This document shows positions 11,142-20,473 of a DNA stretch of 64,000 nt, one piece after another; the stretch's first letter is position 1, and every line of letters begins with the position of its first letter. The notes under the pieces are model-generated. The model was not told the origin of the DNA and ran no database searches. It was given only the letters and a program-made list of their open reading frames with translations. Location: contig NCGY01000004.1 in the NCBI GenBank assembly GCA_002281775.1, forward strand, positions 124,001 to 188,000. Reading direction: 5' to 3'. The translations under genes were made by a program, and so were the position numbers. Source of the stretch: Hydrogenophilales bacterium 16-64-46 (GTDB taxonomy: Bacteria > Pseudomonadota > Gammaproteobacteria > Burkholderiales > Thiobacillaceae).

Positions 11142-11770
11142 TGGTGGGCGAGCAGCAAGCAGTGAGCGGGGGGCTGATCGTGCGGCACCTGGGCCGCGTC
11201 GCGTACGAACCGACCTGGCGGGCGATGCAGGCCTTCACCGCGCAGCGCGCAGCCGACACGCCGGACGAGCTCTGGCTGCTGGAGCATCCGCCGGTCTACA
11301 CCCAGGGCCAGGCCGGCAAACCCGAGCACCTGATCGCCACGACCGACATTCCCGTGGTGCCCATCGACCGGGGCGGGCAGATCACCTATCACGGCCCGGG
11401 GCAGCTGGTGGCCTACCTGCTGGTTGACCTGCGGCGGCGTGGCTACGGCGTTCGCGAGCTGGTCACCCGCATGGAACAGGCGGTGATTGACCTGCTGGCC
11501 GCAGAAGGCGTGGCCGCAGAACGGCAGGGGGGCGCGCCGGGCGTGTACGTGGCGGGCGCGAAAATCGCCGCGCTTGGCCTGCGGGTCAGGCAGGGCTGCA
11601 CGTATCATGGTCTGGCGCTTAACGTGGACATGGACCTTGCGCCCTTCGCTACCATCAACCCCTGCGGCTACGCTGGCCTGGCCGTGACGCAGTGTCGCGA
11701 CCTCGGCGTGGCCCTGTCGATGCCGCAGGCGGAGCGGGCGCTCACCTATGCCTTGCAGGCCGTTCTATAG
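11141..11770 (+). CDS. lipB: Octanoyl-ACP:protein octanoyltransferase
   Basis: LipB transfers octanoate from acyl carrier protein to lipoyl domains, the first step of lipoate synthesis. The product is about 209 residues. It carries [20 protein letters not shown], the catalytic Lys in [13 protein letters not shown], and the acyl-Cys in INPCGYAGL. No ATG precedes the conserved region; GTG 11141 (or GTG 11144) is the likely start and overlaps the ybeD stop. lipA, encoding the next enzyme of the pathway, lies 2.7 kb downstream. Confidence 0.95.
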   Translation: MVGEQQAVSGGLIVRHLGRVAYEPTWRAMQAFTAQRAADTPDELWLLEHPPVYTQGQAGKPEHLIATTDIPVVPIDRGGQITYHGPGQLVAYLLVDLRRRGYGVRELVTRMEQAVIDLLAAEGVAAERQGGAPGVYVAGAKIAALGLRVRQGCTYHGLALNVDMDLAPFATINPCGYAGLAVTQCRDLGVALSMPQAERALTYALQAVL

Positions 11771-11797
11771 TTGACTGATTTACTCGGATATTAGTAT
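11771..11797 (+). promoter_or_regulatory. Possible sigma-70 promoter upstream of the TrpD2-like gene
   Basis: TTGACT (11771-11776) matches the -35 consensus and TAGTAT (11792-11797) is a fair -10, but the 15-base spacer is short. The -10 region is embedded in a small inverted repeat, GGATA-TTAG-TATCC, which could bind a regulator. A ribosome-binding sequence (GGAG, about 11814) precedes ATG 11824. This is the only intergenic space before the gene pair. Confidence 0.35.
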
Positions 11798-11823
11798 CCT
11801 TGCCGCTTCCATAGGAGTTATTG

Positions 11824-12939
11824 ATGAGCACCGACACCCTGCCGTCCGATCCCAAGCTGCTGATGCGCTCGATCATCCAGCGCATCGCCACCGGGCCCGA
11901 CCTGTCCAAGGACATCAGCCGCACCGAAGCGCACCTGGGCACCAAGGCCATCATCGAAAACGTCATCGACCCCGTGCAAGTAGGCATTTACTTCATCGCC
12001 CTGCGCATGAAGCGGGAAACGATGGACGAGAACCGGGGCGTGCTCGACGCCGTGCTCGAAACCACCCGCCGCGTCACTGCCGAGGTGGACGAGGTGGTCG
12101 ACATCGGCGATCCCTACGACGGCTACAACCGCTGCCTGCCCGCGGCCCCGTTCCTCGGCCCTGTGCTGGCCGAGCTCGGCGTACACGTCGTGTCGCACGG
12201 GCTGGACAAGGTCGGTCCAAAATACGGCGTGACCGTGCGGCACGTGCTCGAAGCCGCCGGCGTGCCGGTGAATCTCGGCCCCGAGGAAGCGGCGGCGCGG
12301 CTGGCCGATCCCGCGCTGGGTTGGAGCTACATCGACCAGGCGCAATCCAACCCCGGCATGCACAACCTGATTCCGCTGCGCACGCAGATGATCAAGCGTC
12401 AGGTGCTCACCACGGTTGAGGTCCTGTCCAAACCGATCCAGGGCCGGAAGAAAACCCATTTCATCACCGGCTACGTCCACAAGCCGTATCCGCCGGTGTA
12501 CGCGGAACTCGCGCGCGTCGCCGGGTTCGACACCGCCTGCATCGTGCGCGGCGTGGAAGGCGGCGTGATCCCGTCGCTGCGCCAGGAAGGCAAGTATTTC
12601 CACTATCACGATCTGGGTGAGGAAATCGAGGCCAAGATCGATCCCGTCGCGCTCGGCATCGAGCAGCCGGTGCGCGCCGTACCCCTGCCGGGTTCGGTCG
12701 CCGCCGCGCCGGGCGAGGACGAAATCGTTGCCGCCATCGACATTGCCGCCACCGCGCGGGCGGCGGCGGAAGCCGGCATTCTCGCGCTCCGGGGCGAAAA
12801 GGGCGCAACCTACGATTCGCTGGTGCTGGCAGGCTCGATCATTCTTCACCATGTCGGCAAGGCCGCGTCGATCAGTGATGCCGCGAGCCAGATCCGCGCG
12901 GTGCTCGATTCCGGCAAAGCCGCGCGTCGGGTGCAGTGA
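11824..12939 (+). CDS. TrpD2-like (YbiB) anthranilate phosphoribosyltransferase family protein
   Basis: A 371-residue protein of the glycosyltransferase-3 / TrpD2 (YbiB) family: an N-terminal helical domain with the family pattern SKDISRTEAHLGTKAIIENV and a second domain with PAAPFLGPVLAELGVHVVSHG and KYGVTVRHVLEAAG. The usual TrpD glycine-rich phosphoribosyl pyrophosphate motif (GTGGD) is replaced by DIGDPYDGYNRCLPA, so tryptophan synthesis is unlikely; YbiB-type relatives have been reported to bind nucleic acid. TTG 11821 directly precedes, but ATG 11824 is the better start. It overlaps a Rieske gene by one base (TGATG). The function of this pair is unknown to me. Confidence 0.75.
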   Translation: MSTDTLPSDPKLLMRSIIQRIATGPDLSKDISRTEAHLGTKAIIENVIDPVQVGIYFIALRMKRETMDENRGVLDAVLETTRRVTAEVDEVVDIGDPYDGYNRCLPAAPFLGPVLAELGVHVVSHGLDKVGPKYGVTVRHVLEAAGVPVNLGPEEAAARLADPALGWSYIDQAQSNPGMHNLIPLRTQMIKRQVLTTVEVLSKPIQGRKKTHFITGYVHKPYPPVYAELARVAGFDTACIVRGVEGGVIPSLRQEGKYFHYHDLGEEIEAKIDPVALGIEQPVRAVPLPGSVAAAPGEDEIVAAIDIAATARAAAEAGILALRGEKGATYDSLVLAGSIILHHVGKAASISDAASQIRAVLDSGKAARRVQ

Positions 12940-13247
12940 TGGGTGAATACGTCGCCATTGCCGCTGCCGACGAACTCAAGCCGGCGCAGATGAAACGCGT
13001 CGTCGTCGACGGCAAAAAACTGCTGCTGTGCAACTCGGCCGGCACGCATTATGTCGTCGACGAGATGTGCAGCCACGAGGATTACTCGCTGTATCTCGGC
13101 TGCATCAAGGACGGCAAGATCAAGTGCTCGCTGCACGGCAGCTACTTCGATCTCACCACTGGAAAACCCACCTGCGACCCTGCCGACGAACCCATCCGGA
13201 CCTATCCGGTGAAGGTGGCGGACGGGCAGGTATGGGTGAGGGTCTAG
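12939..13247 (+). CDS. Rieske [2Fe-2S] ferredoxin
   Basis: A 102-residue soluble protein consisting of one Rieske domain. The cluster ligands are visible as CxH in DEMCSHEDYS and CxxH in KCSLHGSYFDL, at the usual spacing. No signal peptide or membrane anchor is present, so it is a cytoplasmic ferredoxin or small enzyme subunit of the NirD/dioxygenase-ferredoxin type. It starts within the stop codon of the TrpD2-like gene, which implies joint expression. The redox partner is not evident in the window. Confidence 0.88.
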   Translation: MGEYVAIAAADELKPAQMKRVVVDGKKLLLCNSAGTHYVVDEMCSHEDYSLYLGCIKDGKIKCSLHGSYFDLTTGKPTCDPADEPIRTYPVKVADGQVWVRV

Positions 13248-13323
13248 GGGTCAGGAGTCTGGAGTCAGGCGGGTTTGTTGTTTTGCCACGCCCTCAACGC
13301 ATAGCGTGCGCGCTGCGCAGACG

Positions 13324-13887
13324 CTAATCCTGATCTTTCAGTACCGCCCGAATCGCCGCGACCAGTTCGGGATGGTCGAACTCCCGGCCGCCGATTGCGC
13401 TGGAGACGATGCGTCCCCCCCTGTCGACCAGATAGGTGGTGGGCAGGCCTGCTACCTGCCATTCGCGCATGGTGCGGCTGCGCGTGTCGAGCAGGATGGG
13501 GAAAGTCAGCTGCGTATCGAGCTGACTGGTAAACGCCTGGATCGTGTCCGCGTCTTCTCCCACGTCCACCGCCAGCACTTCGAAGGCCTCGCCTGCGAGC
13601 GCTTGCTTTAACCGCTGCATCGACGGCATTTCACGGCGGCACGGCGGACACCAGGTCGCCCAGAAATTCACCAGCACGACCTTGCCCTTCAGTTGGGCCA
13701 GGTCATGAAGTGTGCCGTCGGTGTCATTCAGTTTCAGCACCGGTGCGGGTTTTGCAGCCTGGGCGGTGAGGCTGTGCGCGAGCGGCGGCAGGTCGGCCGC
13801 CGCGACCGGGTCTGCGAGCAGCAGGCCCAAACCGAGGAGGCCGGCCGCGAGGGAATCACGAAGCATCAGGGGCACATTGCACGTCAT
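13324..13887 (-). CDS. TlpA-like periplasmic thiol:disulfide oxidoreductase
   Basis: A thioredoxin-fold protein of the TlpA/ResA type with an N-terminal export signal (GLLGLGLLLADPVAAAD) and the redox motif in NFWATWCPPCRREMP, followed by the cis-Pro region VAGLPTTYLVDRGGR. It probably reduces periplasmic disulfides, for example in cytochrome maturation or sulfur oxidation (inference). The chosen ATG 13887 is preceded by GGAACC; ATG 13866 is a second possibility. Its 5' end overlaps the 3' end of the lipoprotein gene upstream, so the two are probably one operon. Confidence 0.88.
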   Translation of the reverse strand: MTCNVPLMLRDSLAAGLLGLGLLLADPVAAADLPPLAHSLTAQAAKPAPVLKLNDTDGTLHDLAQLKGKVVLVNFWATWCPPCRREMPSMQRLKQALAGEAFEVLAVDVGEDADTIQAFTSQLDTQLTFPILLDTRSRTMREWQVAGLPTTYLVDRGGRIVSSAIGGREFDHPELVAAIRAVLKDQD

Positions 13888-14413
13888 GGAGGGTTCCTGA
13901 AAATGTTTTGCCAACCGTATGCCAGACAAACAGCAGGTCGAAGCGTTCGCCCCGCCCGATGCGATAACTCGTCATGCCCTGGTTCCAGTCGCCCGGTGCA
14001 AAAATCTGCGTGGCGGGAAACTGTGCCCAGTTGAAGGCAATGCGTGCAGCCTCGTTCACCCCGAGTTTCATCCAGAGCATGTCCCAATCAGCTTTGCTGC
14101 GTATGGATTCACGCTTACCCTGTTGCAGATAGCGCCAGTCGGCCAGACGGTGCTCAATAGGGGTGGTGCCGATATTACGCACCACAGTCATGAAGACACA
14201 TTCGCCCGCATAGCGTTCTGCAGCCTCGGCAGAAAAGCCGCGTGCCTGGTAAAACGCGCGAGCCTGGTCGGGGCTGATCTGCGTCAGGCGCACCTGCACA
14301 CCGCGGACCTCGGCCTGCCAGGTGGCCAGCCCGGTTTCGGGGTCGAGGGTGGGCGCGCCGGCACAGGCGGCAAGCGGCCATGCCAGCAGCAGGGACAGCG
14401 TCAGACGACGCAT
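13856..14413 (-). CDS. Lipoprotein of unknown function
   Basis: A 185-residue protein with a lipoprotein signal: MRRLTLSLLLAWPLAACAG, lipobox LAAC, Cys at residue 17. The mature part is a single globular domain without a motif I recognise; ECVFMTVVRNIGTTPIEHRL and the tail FDLLFVWHTVGKTFSG suggest a beta-rich fold. It is divergent from lipA across about 35 bases and overlaps the downstream TlpA-like gene, so the pair may act together on exported proteins (inference). Confidence 0.75.
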   Translation of the reverse strand: MRRLTLSLLLAWPLAACAGAPTLDPETGLATWQAEVRGVQVRLTQISPDQARAFYQARGFSAEAAERYAGECVFMTVVRNIGTTPIEHRLADWRYLQQGKRESIRSKADWDMLWMKLGVNEAARIAFNWAQFPATQIFAPGDWNQGMTSYRIGRGERFDLLFVWHTVGKTFSGTLHDVQCAPDAS

Positions 14414-14448
14414 AGGCTAGAATCCGGATTCACACGCAGGCGAGCATT

Positions 14449-15375
14449 ATGGCAGACCCCATCCAGCACAAAGGCGCGGCAAAAACCGCGCGCATCCCCA
14501 TCAAGATCGTGCCGCAGGAGCGGCTGCGACTGCCGCCGTGGATCCGCGCCAAGTCGCCCAATCTGCCCAATGTGCAGCGGTTGAAAGGGATTTTGCGCGA
14601 GAAGAAACTGCACACCGTGTGCGAGGAAGCTTCGTGCCCTAATCTGGGCGAGTGCTTTGGCCACGGCACCGCCACCTTCATGATTCTGGGCGACCTGTGC
14701 ACCCGGCGCTGCCCGTTCTGCGACGTGGGCCACGGCACGCCGCTACCGCCGGACGCGGACGAACCCGCGCATCTGGCCGAGACCATCGCGGCGATGGGCT
14801 TGCAGTACGTGGTCATCACCAGCGTGGATCGCGACGACCTGCGTGACGGCGGTGCGCAACATTTCATCGACTGTATCCGGGCGGTGCGGGCCGCCTCGCC
14901 GCAAACGCGCATCGAGATCCTCACGCCGGATTTCCGCGGACGTCACGACCGGGCGCTGGAAATCCTCAACGCCGCGCCGCCGGACGTGATGAACCACAAT
15001 CTCGAAACCGTGCCGCGCCTGTACAAGGCTGCTCGCCCGGGGGCGGATTACGCGCATTCATTGAAGCTGCTCAAGGATTTCAAGGCGCAGCACCCGGACG
15101 TGCCGACCAAATCCGGCCTGATGCTGGGGCTGGGCGAGGAAGACGACGAGATTCTGGATGTGATGCGCGACCTGCGTGCGCACGATGTCGACATGCTCAC
15201 GCTTGGCCAGTATCTGCAGCCGTCGAAGCATCACCTGCCGGTTTTGCGCTTTGTCACGCCCGAGCGCTTTACCCAGTTCGAGCAGGAAGCGCTGGCGATG
15301 GGATTTTCCAAGGCAGCCTGCGGGCCGATGGTGCGCTCCAGTTACCACGCCGACCAGCAGGCGGCGGGGATGTGA
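14449..15375 (+). CDS. lipA: Lipoyl synthase
   Basis: LipA is a radical-SAM enzyme that inserts two sulfur atoms into octanoyl-lipoyl domains. At 308 residues it is of standard length. Both cluster sites are visible: the auxiliary-cluster Cys set in [13 protein letters not shown] and the radical-SAM CxxxCxxC in [13 protein letters not shown]. The C-terminal [10 protein letters not shown] carries the conserved RSS ligand for the auxiliary cluster. It ends just before a strong bidirectional terminator. Confidence 0.98.
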   Translation: MADPIQHKGAAKTARIPIKIVPQERLRLPPWIRAKSPNLPNVQRLKGILREKKLHTVCEEASCPNLGECFGHGTATFMILGDLCTRRCPFCDVGHGTPLPPDADEPAHLAETIAAMGLQYVVITSVDRDDLRDGGAQHFIDCIRAVRAASPQTRIEILTPDFRGRHDRALEILNAAPPDVMNHNLETVPRLYKAARPGADYAHSLKLLKDFKAQHPDVPTKSGLMLGLGEEDDEILDVMRDLRAHDVDMLTLGQYLQPSKHHLPVLRFVTPERFTQFEQEALAMGFSKAACGPMVRSSYHADQQAAGM

Positions 15376-15393
15376 TGCATGGGGATACCGCAC

Positions 15394-15421
15394 AAAAAAC
15401 CCGGCCTGAGCCGGGTTTTTT
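15394..15421. terminator. Bidirectional Rho-independent terminator
   Basis: A perfect 6-bp GC stem (CCCGGC 15400-15405, loop CTGA, GCCGGG 15410-15415) is flanked by six A on the left and six T on the right, so it can terminate lipA on the plus strand and the PEP-CTERM gene on the minus strand. Confidence 0.93.
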
Positions 15422-15439
15422 GTCTGGACACAGACGTCG

Positions 15440-16036
15440 TCAGGCAGAACGACGACGGCGGGCAGCCAGCATCACACCGAACAGGCCCAGACCCATCATG
15501 GCGTAGGTCGAGGGCTCGGGCACGGCGGCCGTGATCACGCGCAGGAAATCCCCCGGCTTGTTGGCCCCGGCACGGAAGGTGAGGGTGTTGCCGCTGACGC
15601 TGAACATGTCGAAGGGCGATTCGAATCCCAGATAGAAAGGCGGATTGTCAAGGTAGGTGATCGTGGGCAGACCCAGCAGGGCGTCGGTGGCGGACAGGCT
15701 GTCGGTGACCCAGATCACGCCGAGAATTTCGCTGTCAAACGTGACCGTTGCTTCAATCGCACTGCGCTCTTCGGGGTCGAAGCCGATCATGTGGCTGTTG
15801 ATCAGCGTATCGCCGTCGAGCGCGCCGGTGATGGTGTCGACCGAAGCCAGCAGACTACCGAGGCTGACGCCGGTGGCTTCGTTCCAGCCGAAGGCCAGGG
15901 TGGATTCGAAGCCGGGGTTGACGGCAGGTTCGCTGCCCGAGATGTCGACGAAGTTGGTTCCACCGACGATGTCTGCCTGCGCGGCCGGGAGACAGGCAGC
16001 GAGGGCGATCGAGACGGCAATCTGTTTGAGGCGCAT
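15440..16036 (-). CDS. PEP-CTERM sorting-domain exported protein
   Basis: A 198-residue secreted protein. It has a signal peptide (SIALAACLPAAQAD), a beta-rich body resembling other PEP-CTERM proteins, and a C-terminal sorting signal VPEPSTYAMMGLGLFGVM followed by an Arg cluster and end. In this system an exosortase (EpsH-type, not in this window) recognises the PEP motif and hydrophobic helix. The role of the body is unknown; relatives are linked with exopolysaccharide and floc formation. A sigma-54-type promoter lies about 95 bases upstream (16129-16144). Confidence 0.92.
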   Translation of the reverse strand: MRLKQIAVSIALAACLPAAQADIVGGTNFVDISGSEPAVNPGFESTLAFGWNEATGVSLGSLLASVDTITGALDGDTLINSHMIGFDPEERSAIEATVTFDSEILGVIWVTDSLSATDALLGLPTITYLDNPPFYLGFESPFDMFSVSGNTLTFRAGANKPGDFLRVITAAVPEPSTYAMMGLGLFGVMLAARRRRSA

Positions 16037-16128
16037 GTTGATGACTCCTGGGCGACGGTAAATGGGGGTGAGCTGACGTTTCAGATCGGAGATGCGGACA
16101 ATGAGGCTGTGTGCGTCAGTGAATTAAA

Positions 16129-16144
16129 AGCATAAGCCATGCCA
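16129..16144 (-). promoter_or_regulatory. Sigma-54 (RpoN) -24/-12 promoter for the PEP-CTERM gene
   Basis: On the minus strand the sequence reads TGGCATGGCTTATGCT, with GG (16143-16142) and GC (16131-16130) separated by exactly 10 bases, as required for sigma-54. Transcription would begin near 16118, about 80 bases before the ATG. The second PEP-CTERM gene at 55364 has an equivalent element at the same distance. Confidence 0.75.
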
Positions 16145-16246
16145 GATGGATTTTTCGAAAAAAACCAATTTGTATCAAATGCTTGGTGGTGTGACAGCTT
16201 GTCATGTTGCGCGGCTGTAAAGGTTTCCGACAAAACGGACAGGCAA

Positions 16247-16689
16247 TCAGGGCTCGTCCACCCAGACGAGGGTACTGGCCGGCACATGGGTGAGCAGGCT
16301 GGTCCAGCCACTGGGGCAGGCGATTTCGATGCTGTCGGCCTGGCTCGACGTGCCCCGGCCAAAGTGCACCGGCTGGCTGTCCAGGGAGGTGAAATGGCTG
16401 GGGCCGATGTGTTGGCGACTCCGGGTTTTTCCACCGGCAATCAGTTTCGCTCCTGCACCGAGCCCGTGTCGGTTGCTGACCGTGCCCCGCAAACCCAGCT
16501 TGAGCCAGTTTCCGGTGTGGCGAGATTGCGATAGAGCACGAATGGCGCAAGCTTGTTGCTGGTGCCGCAGTCGGAAATGTAACTGCCGAATAGGTCCAGC
16601 GCGCCATCAATAACGCACCGAGGTTTGATTGATATCGATCCGAAACCCTGTGCGGCTATCCGGCCAATTCGGTATGCCGACGCTGGCAC
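16247..16689 (-). pseudogene. Decayed 3' end of an FG-GAP / ASPIC-UnbV (CRTAC1-like) protein gene
   Basis: Two minus-strand frames together encode the end of an ASPIC/UnbV protein. The upstream frame gives DGALDLFGSY and FVLYRNLATPE (calcium-binding FG-GAP-like repeat). After a one-base shift near 16520 the other frame gives NWLKLGLRGTVSNRHGLG and later PVHFGRGTSSQADSIEIACP, the hallmark of the ASPIC/UnbV domain, up to a TGA at 16247. The rest of the gene is not recognisable upstream. It is a truncated, frameshifted remnant beyond the PEP-CTERM promoter. Confidence 0.75.
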
Positions 16690-17071
16690 TTGTTTTCAAC
16701 CTCATCTGTTTCGGATCAATAACGTAGTCGACAAAGCTCGTGTCCATGGCCTTAAAAAATCACTCCCAATCAATGGCGCGAAATTTTTTGGGGATGAGTT
16801 CGTGGTACTCGCGCAAAAAAACGACGACATCATGGCGGAACAAACAAGCCTGGTTTTGCCGGCACATGCCTGATGCGAAGTGAGGGTGTTTGCACCATGT
16901 CGACGCACTGAATCACTGGGTTTGCACCAAAAATTGGCATTTCTGGGCTTGATTCGAGCACCTTGATCCCGTAGTGGCTTATCTGTAAAAAAATGCCATA
17001 GCCGGGCTCAAGTGCGTACGTGTTCAACCGTAGGATTAGCATTCCATTGAATACTGATATGCGGAGAGAAC
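16690..17071. other. Intergenic remnant region without a convincing gene
   Basis: This stretch is less GC-rich than its surroundings and holds only short open frames. One minus-strand frame of 46 codons (ATG 16747 to TGA 16607) runs into the decayed ASPIC/UnbV gene, and minus-strand fragments near 16760-16860 look protein-like but have stops. It probably contains gene debris. The promoter of the 17072 gene must lie at its right end; GGAGAG precedes ATG 17072. Confidence 0.5.
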
Positions 17072-17374
17072 ATGGATCGTGAAACCCTCAATGAAATGGT
17101 GAAGCTCAAGTTTGCCTCGCGCAAGGCGGGCGGGCCGGAAATCGACCTCGTCAAGCTGGCGGCAGACGCGCGTTACGCCGACGGTGTCTTCAGCGCCGTC
17201 GAATCCTTGCCGGATGAATCGCTGGTACTGCTTGCCATGACACTGCGTGACAAGTTCGGCCTGCTGGCGGTGCGCCCTGTCATGCCCGAAGAAACGGCCG
17301 AGCCGGTGGAAGCAGCGAGAAGCGAGGCCGCCGCACCAACAACCGAACGTTACATGCTGGGTGCAAGGAGCTGA
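17072..17374 (+). CDS. Small conserved-looking protein upstream of an MCP-like receptor
   Basis: A 100-residue soluble protein starting MDRETLNEMVKLKFASRKAG, with a hydrophobic central helix (SLPDESLVLLAMTLRDKFGL) and an Ala/Glu/Pro-rich tail. No family is recognised. Good ribosome-binding sequence (GGAGAG) and a two-base gap to the receptor gene at 17377 make it a real, co-transcribed gene. It may be an accessory or adaptor of the receptor (inference). Confidence 0.75.
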   Translation: MDRETLNEMVKLKFASRKAGGPEIDLVKLAADARYADGVFSAVESLPDESLVLLAMTLRDKFGLLAVRPVMPEETAEPVEAARSEAAAPTTERYMLGARS

Positions 17375-17376
17375 AC

Positions 17377-18495
17377 ATGAACCACGCCGCACTCAAACTC
17401 GCCAGCCGTTCCCCTGACCGTGCCGATCAGATGCCGGAACAGACCTCCGCTGAAGAACACGCCCAGGCCATGATCGGCCTGTCGCAGGGCATGTTGAAGG
17501 AAGTCGTCGAAGCGCTCGACAAGATCAAGCGCGTCAACCGCACCATCCACATCCTGTCGATGAATGCCCGCGTGGAAGCCGCGCGCGCAGGCGAAGCCGG
17601 ACGTGGCTTTGCCGTGGTGGCCGAGCAGCTTTCAGGGCTGGCTTCCACCACCGAAGTCACCGCGCAGGGTATTGAAGACACCTCCAAGCACATCACCGGC
17701 GAACTCAACGTACTTGCTGACCGACTTTCCAAGGACGCGGCCGACAATCGGATGTGCGACCTGGCGCTCAACGCCATCGACCTTGTCGACCGCAATCTCT
17801 ACGAACGCAGCTGCGACGTGCGCTGGTGGGCCACCGACTCTGCGCTGGTCGAAGCCGCCGGTGCGCCCGGACTGGCCACCCTGCGGCACGTGTCGCAGCG
17901 GCTCGGGCAGATCCTCGATTCCTACACTGTGTATTTCGATCTGGTACTGGCCGACCTGAATGGTCGCGTCATCGCCAACGGCCGGCCGCGCCAATGGCCC
18001 GGCTCGGTCGGGAGCCACGTTGCCGGCAGCGCCTGGTTCAAGAGTGCACTCGAAACCCGCAGCGGCAGCCAGTTCGGCTTTGAAACCGTCCACGCCAGCC
18101 CGCTCGTCGGCGGGCAGAACGTGCTGGTGTATTCCTGCGGTGTGCGCGAACGCGGCAGCGTCAACGGCAAGCTCATCGGCGTGCTTGGCATCCTCTTCAA
18201 CTGGGACGCCCTGGGCCCCGAAACCCTCAAGCGCATCCCGCTCTCGCACGAAGAAAAAGCCACCACCCGCGCCGTCCTCGTCGACGACAGCGGCCGCGTG
18301 CTTGCCGACGCCGACCCTGCCCGCATCGGCAACAGCATCGCCTTTGCCGACATGGCGTCGCTGTTTTCCAAAGCGCGCGGTGCAGTCAGCGCCCGCATCA
18401 ACGGCACCCATTGGCGCATCGCCCACGCCCGCTCACCGGGGTTCGAAACCTATGCCACTGGCTGGCACAGTTTGTTGATGCGAAGGATGGGATAA
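17377..18495 (+). CDS. Soluble MCP-like signalling protein with C-terminal sensor domain
   Basis: A 372-residue protein without membrane segments. Residues about 25-110 resemble a shortened methyl-accepting chemotaxis signalling hairpin: IHILSMNARVEAARAGEAGR followed by GFAVVAEQLSGLAS corresponds to the conserved tip that contacts CheA/CheW. The C-terminal half (about 170-360) looks like a Cache/PAS-type sensor (FDLVLADLNGRVIANGRPRQ, GVLGILFNWDAL, AVLVDDSGRVLADADP). The order signal domain then sensor is the reverse of classical receptors. It could feed a cytoplasmic chemotaxis array or act on a diguanylate cyclase or kinase; no che genes are nearby. Confidence 0.8.
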   Translation: MNHAALKLASRSPDRADQMPEQTSAEEHAQAMIGLSQGMLKEVVEALDKIKRVNRTIHILSMNARVEAARAGEAGRGFAVVAEQLSGLASTTEVTAQGIEDTSKHITGELNVLADRLSKDAADNRMCDLALNAIDLVDRNLYERSCDVRWWATDSALVEAAGAPGLATLRHVSQRLGQILDSYTVYFDLVLADLNGRVIANGRPRQWPGSVGSHVAGSAWFKSALETRSGSQFGFETVHASPLVGGQNVLVYSCGVRERGSVNGKLIGVLGILFNWDALGPETLKRIPLSHEEKATTRAVLVDDSGRVLADADPARIGNSIAFADMASLFSKARGAVSARINGTHWRIAHARSPGFETYATGWHSLLMRRMG

Positions 18496-18859
18496 CAGAG
18501 GGGGCGATGGAAGGCCGCTATTCGGCCATTGCCGCCATAGACCTCCCGATAGTAATCGGCAGGTTCCGGCCACAAGCGGTCAGTGACTTTGACCATGAAG
18601 GCGTCGTTCCAATGGCAGCTCCACTCGAGTAACCGCCAATCGCGCTCTGGCCTCAATGCTGGCTCCCCTGCCCGCCAAGCTGTGCCCAGCCGGCGATATG
18701 CGTTGCGAACCTCAGGACCCGTACATGTCGAGCGCGACGCATGCCTTCACGGATGATACGATCCGACGGTTCCGCTGGCGGGGCCGCCTCGAAGGGGTGA
18801 TGTTACGATCTGCGACGCCAGACCCAACAAGCCTCGCGCTCAATCAGCAAAAGAAGACC
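18496..18859. other. Left boundary of the restriction island
   Basis: No gene is supported here. Bases 18518-18571 resemble, in inverted orientation, 28355-28408 beyond hsdR (39 of 54 positions identical by hand alignment, no gaps). A minus-strand frame of 68 codons (18450-18656) exists but overlaps the receptor gene end and has no recognisable product. The hsdM promoter should lie within 18600-18859; I see no clear consensus. Confidence 0.55.
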
Positions 18860-20461
<1,602 letters not shown>

Positions 20462-20473
20462 GGGAAGAAAACC

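Noticed and set aside
16625..16873. Plus-strand 82-codon frame in the remnant region
   Set aside because: Runs antisense to the decayed gene and shows no family features or start signal.
18450..18656. Minus-strand 68-codon frame before hsdM with protein-like composition
   Set aside because: Overlaps the receptor gene end, has no ribosome-binding site or recognisable family, and its DNA belongs to the flanking repeat.
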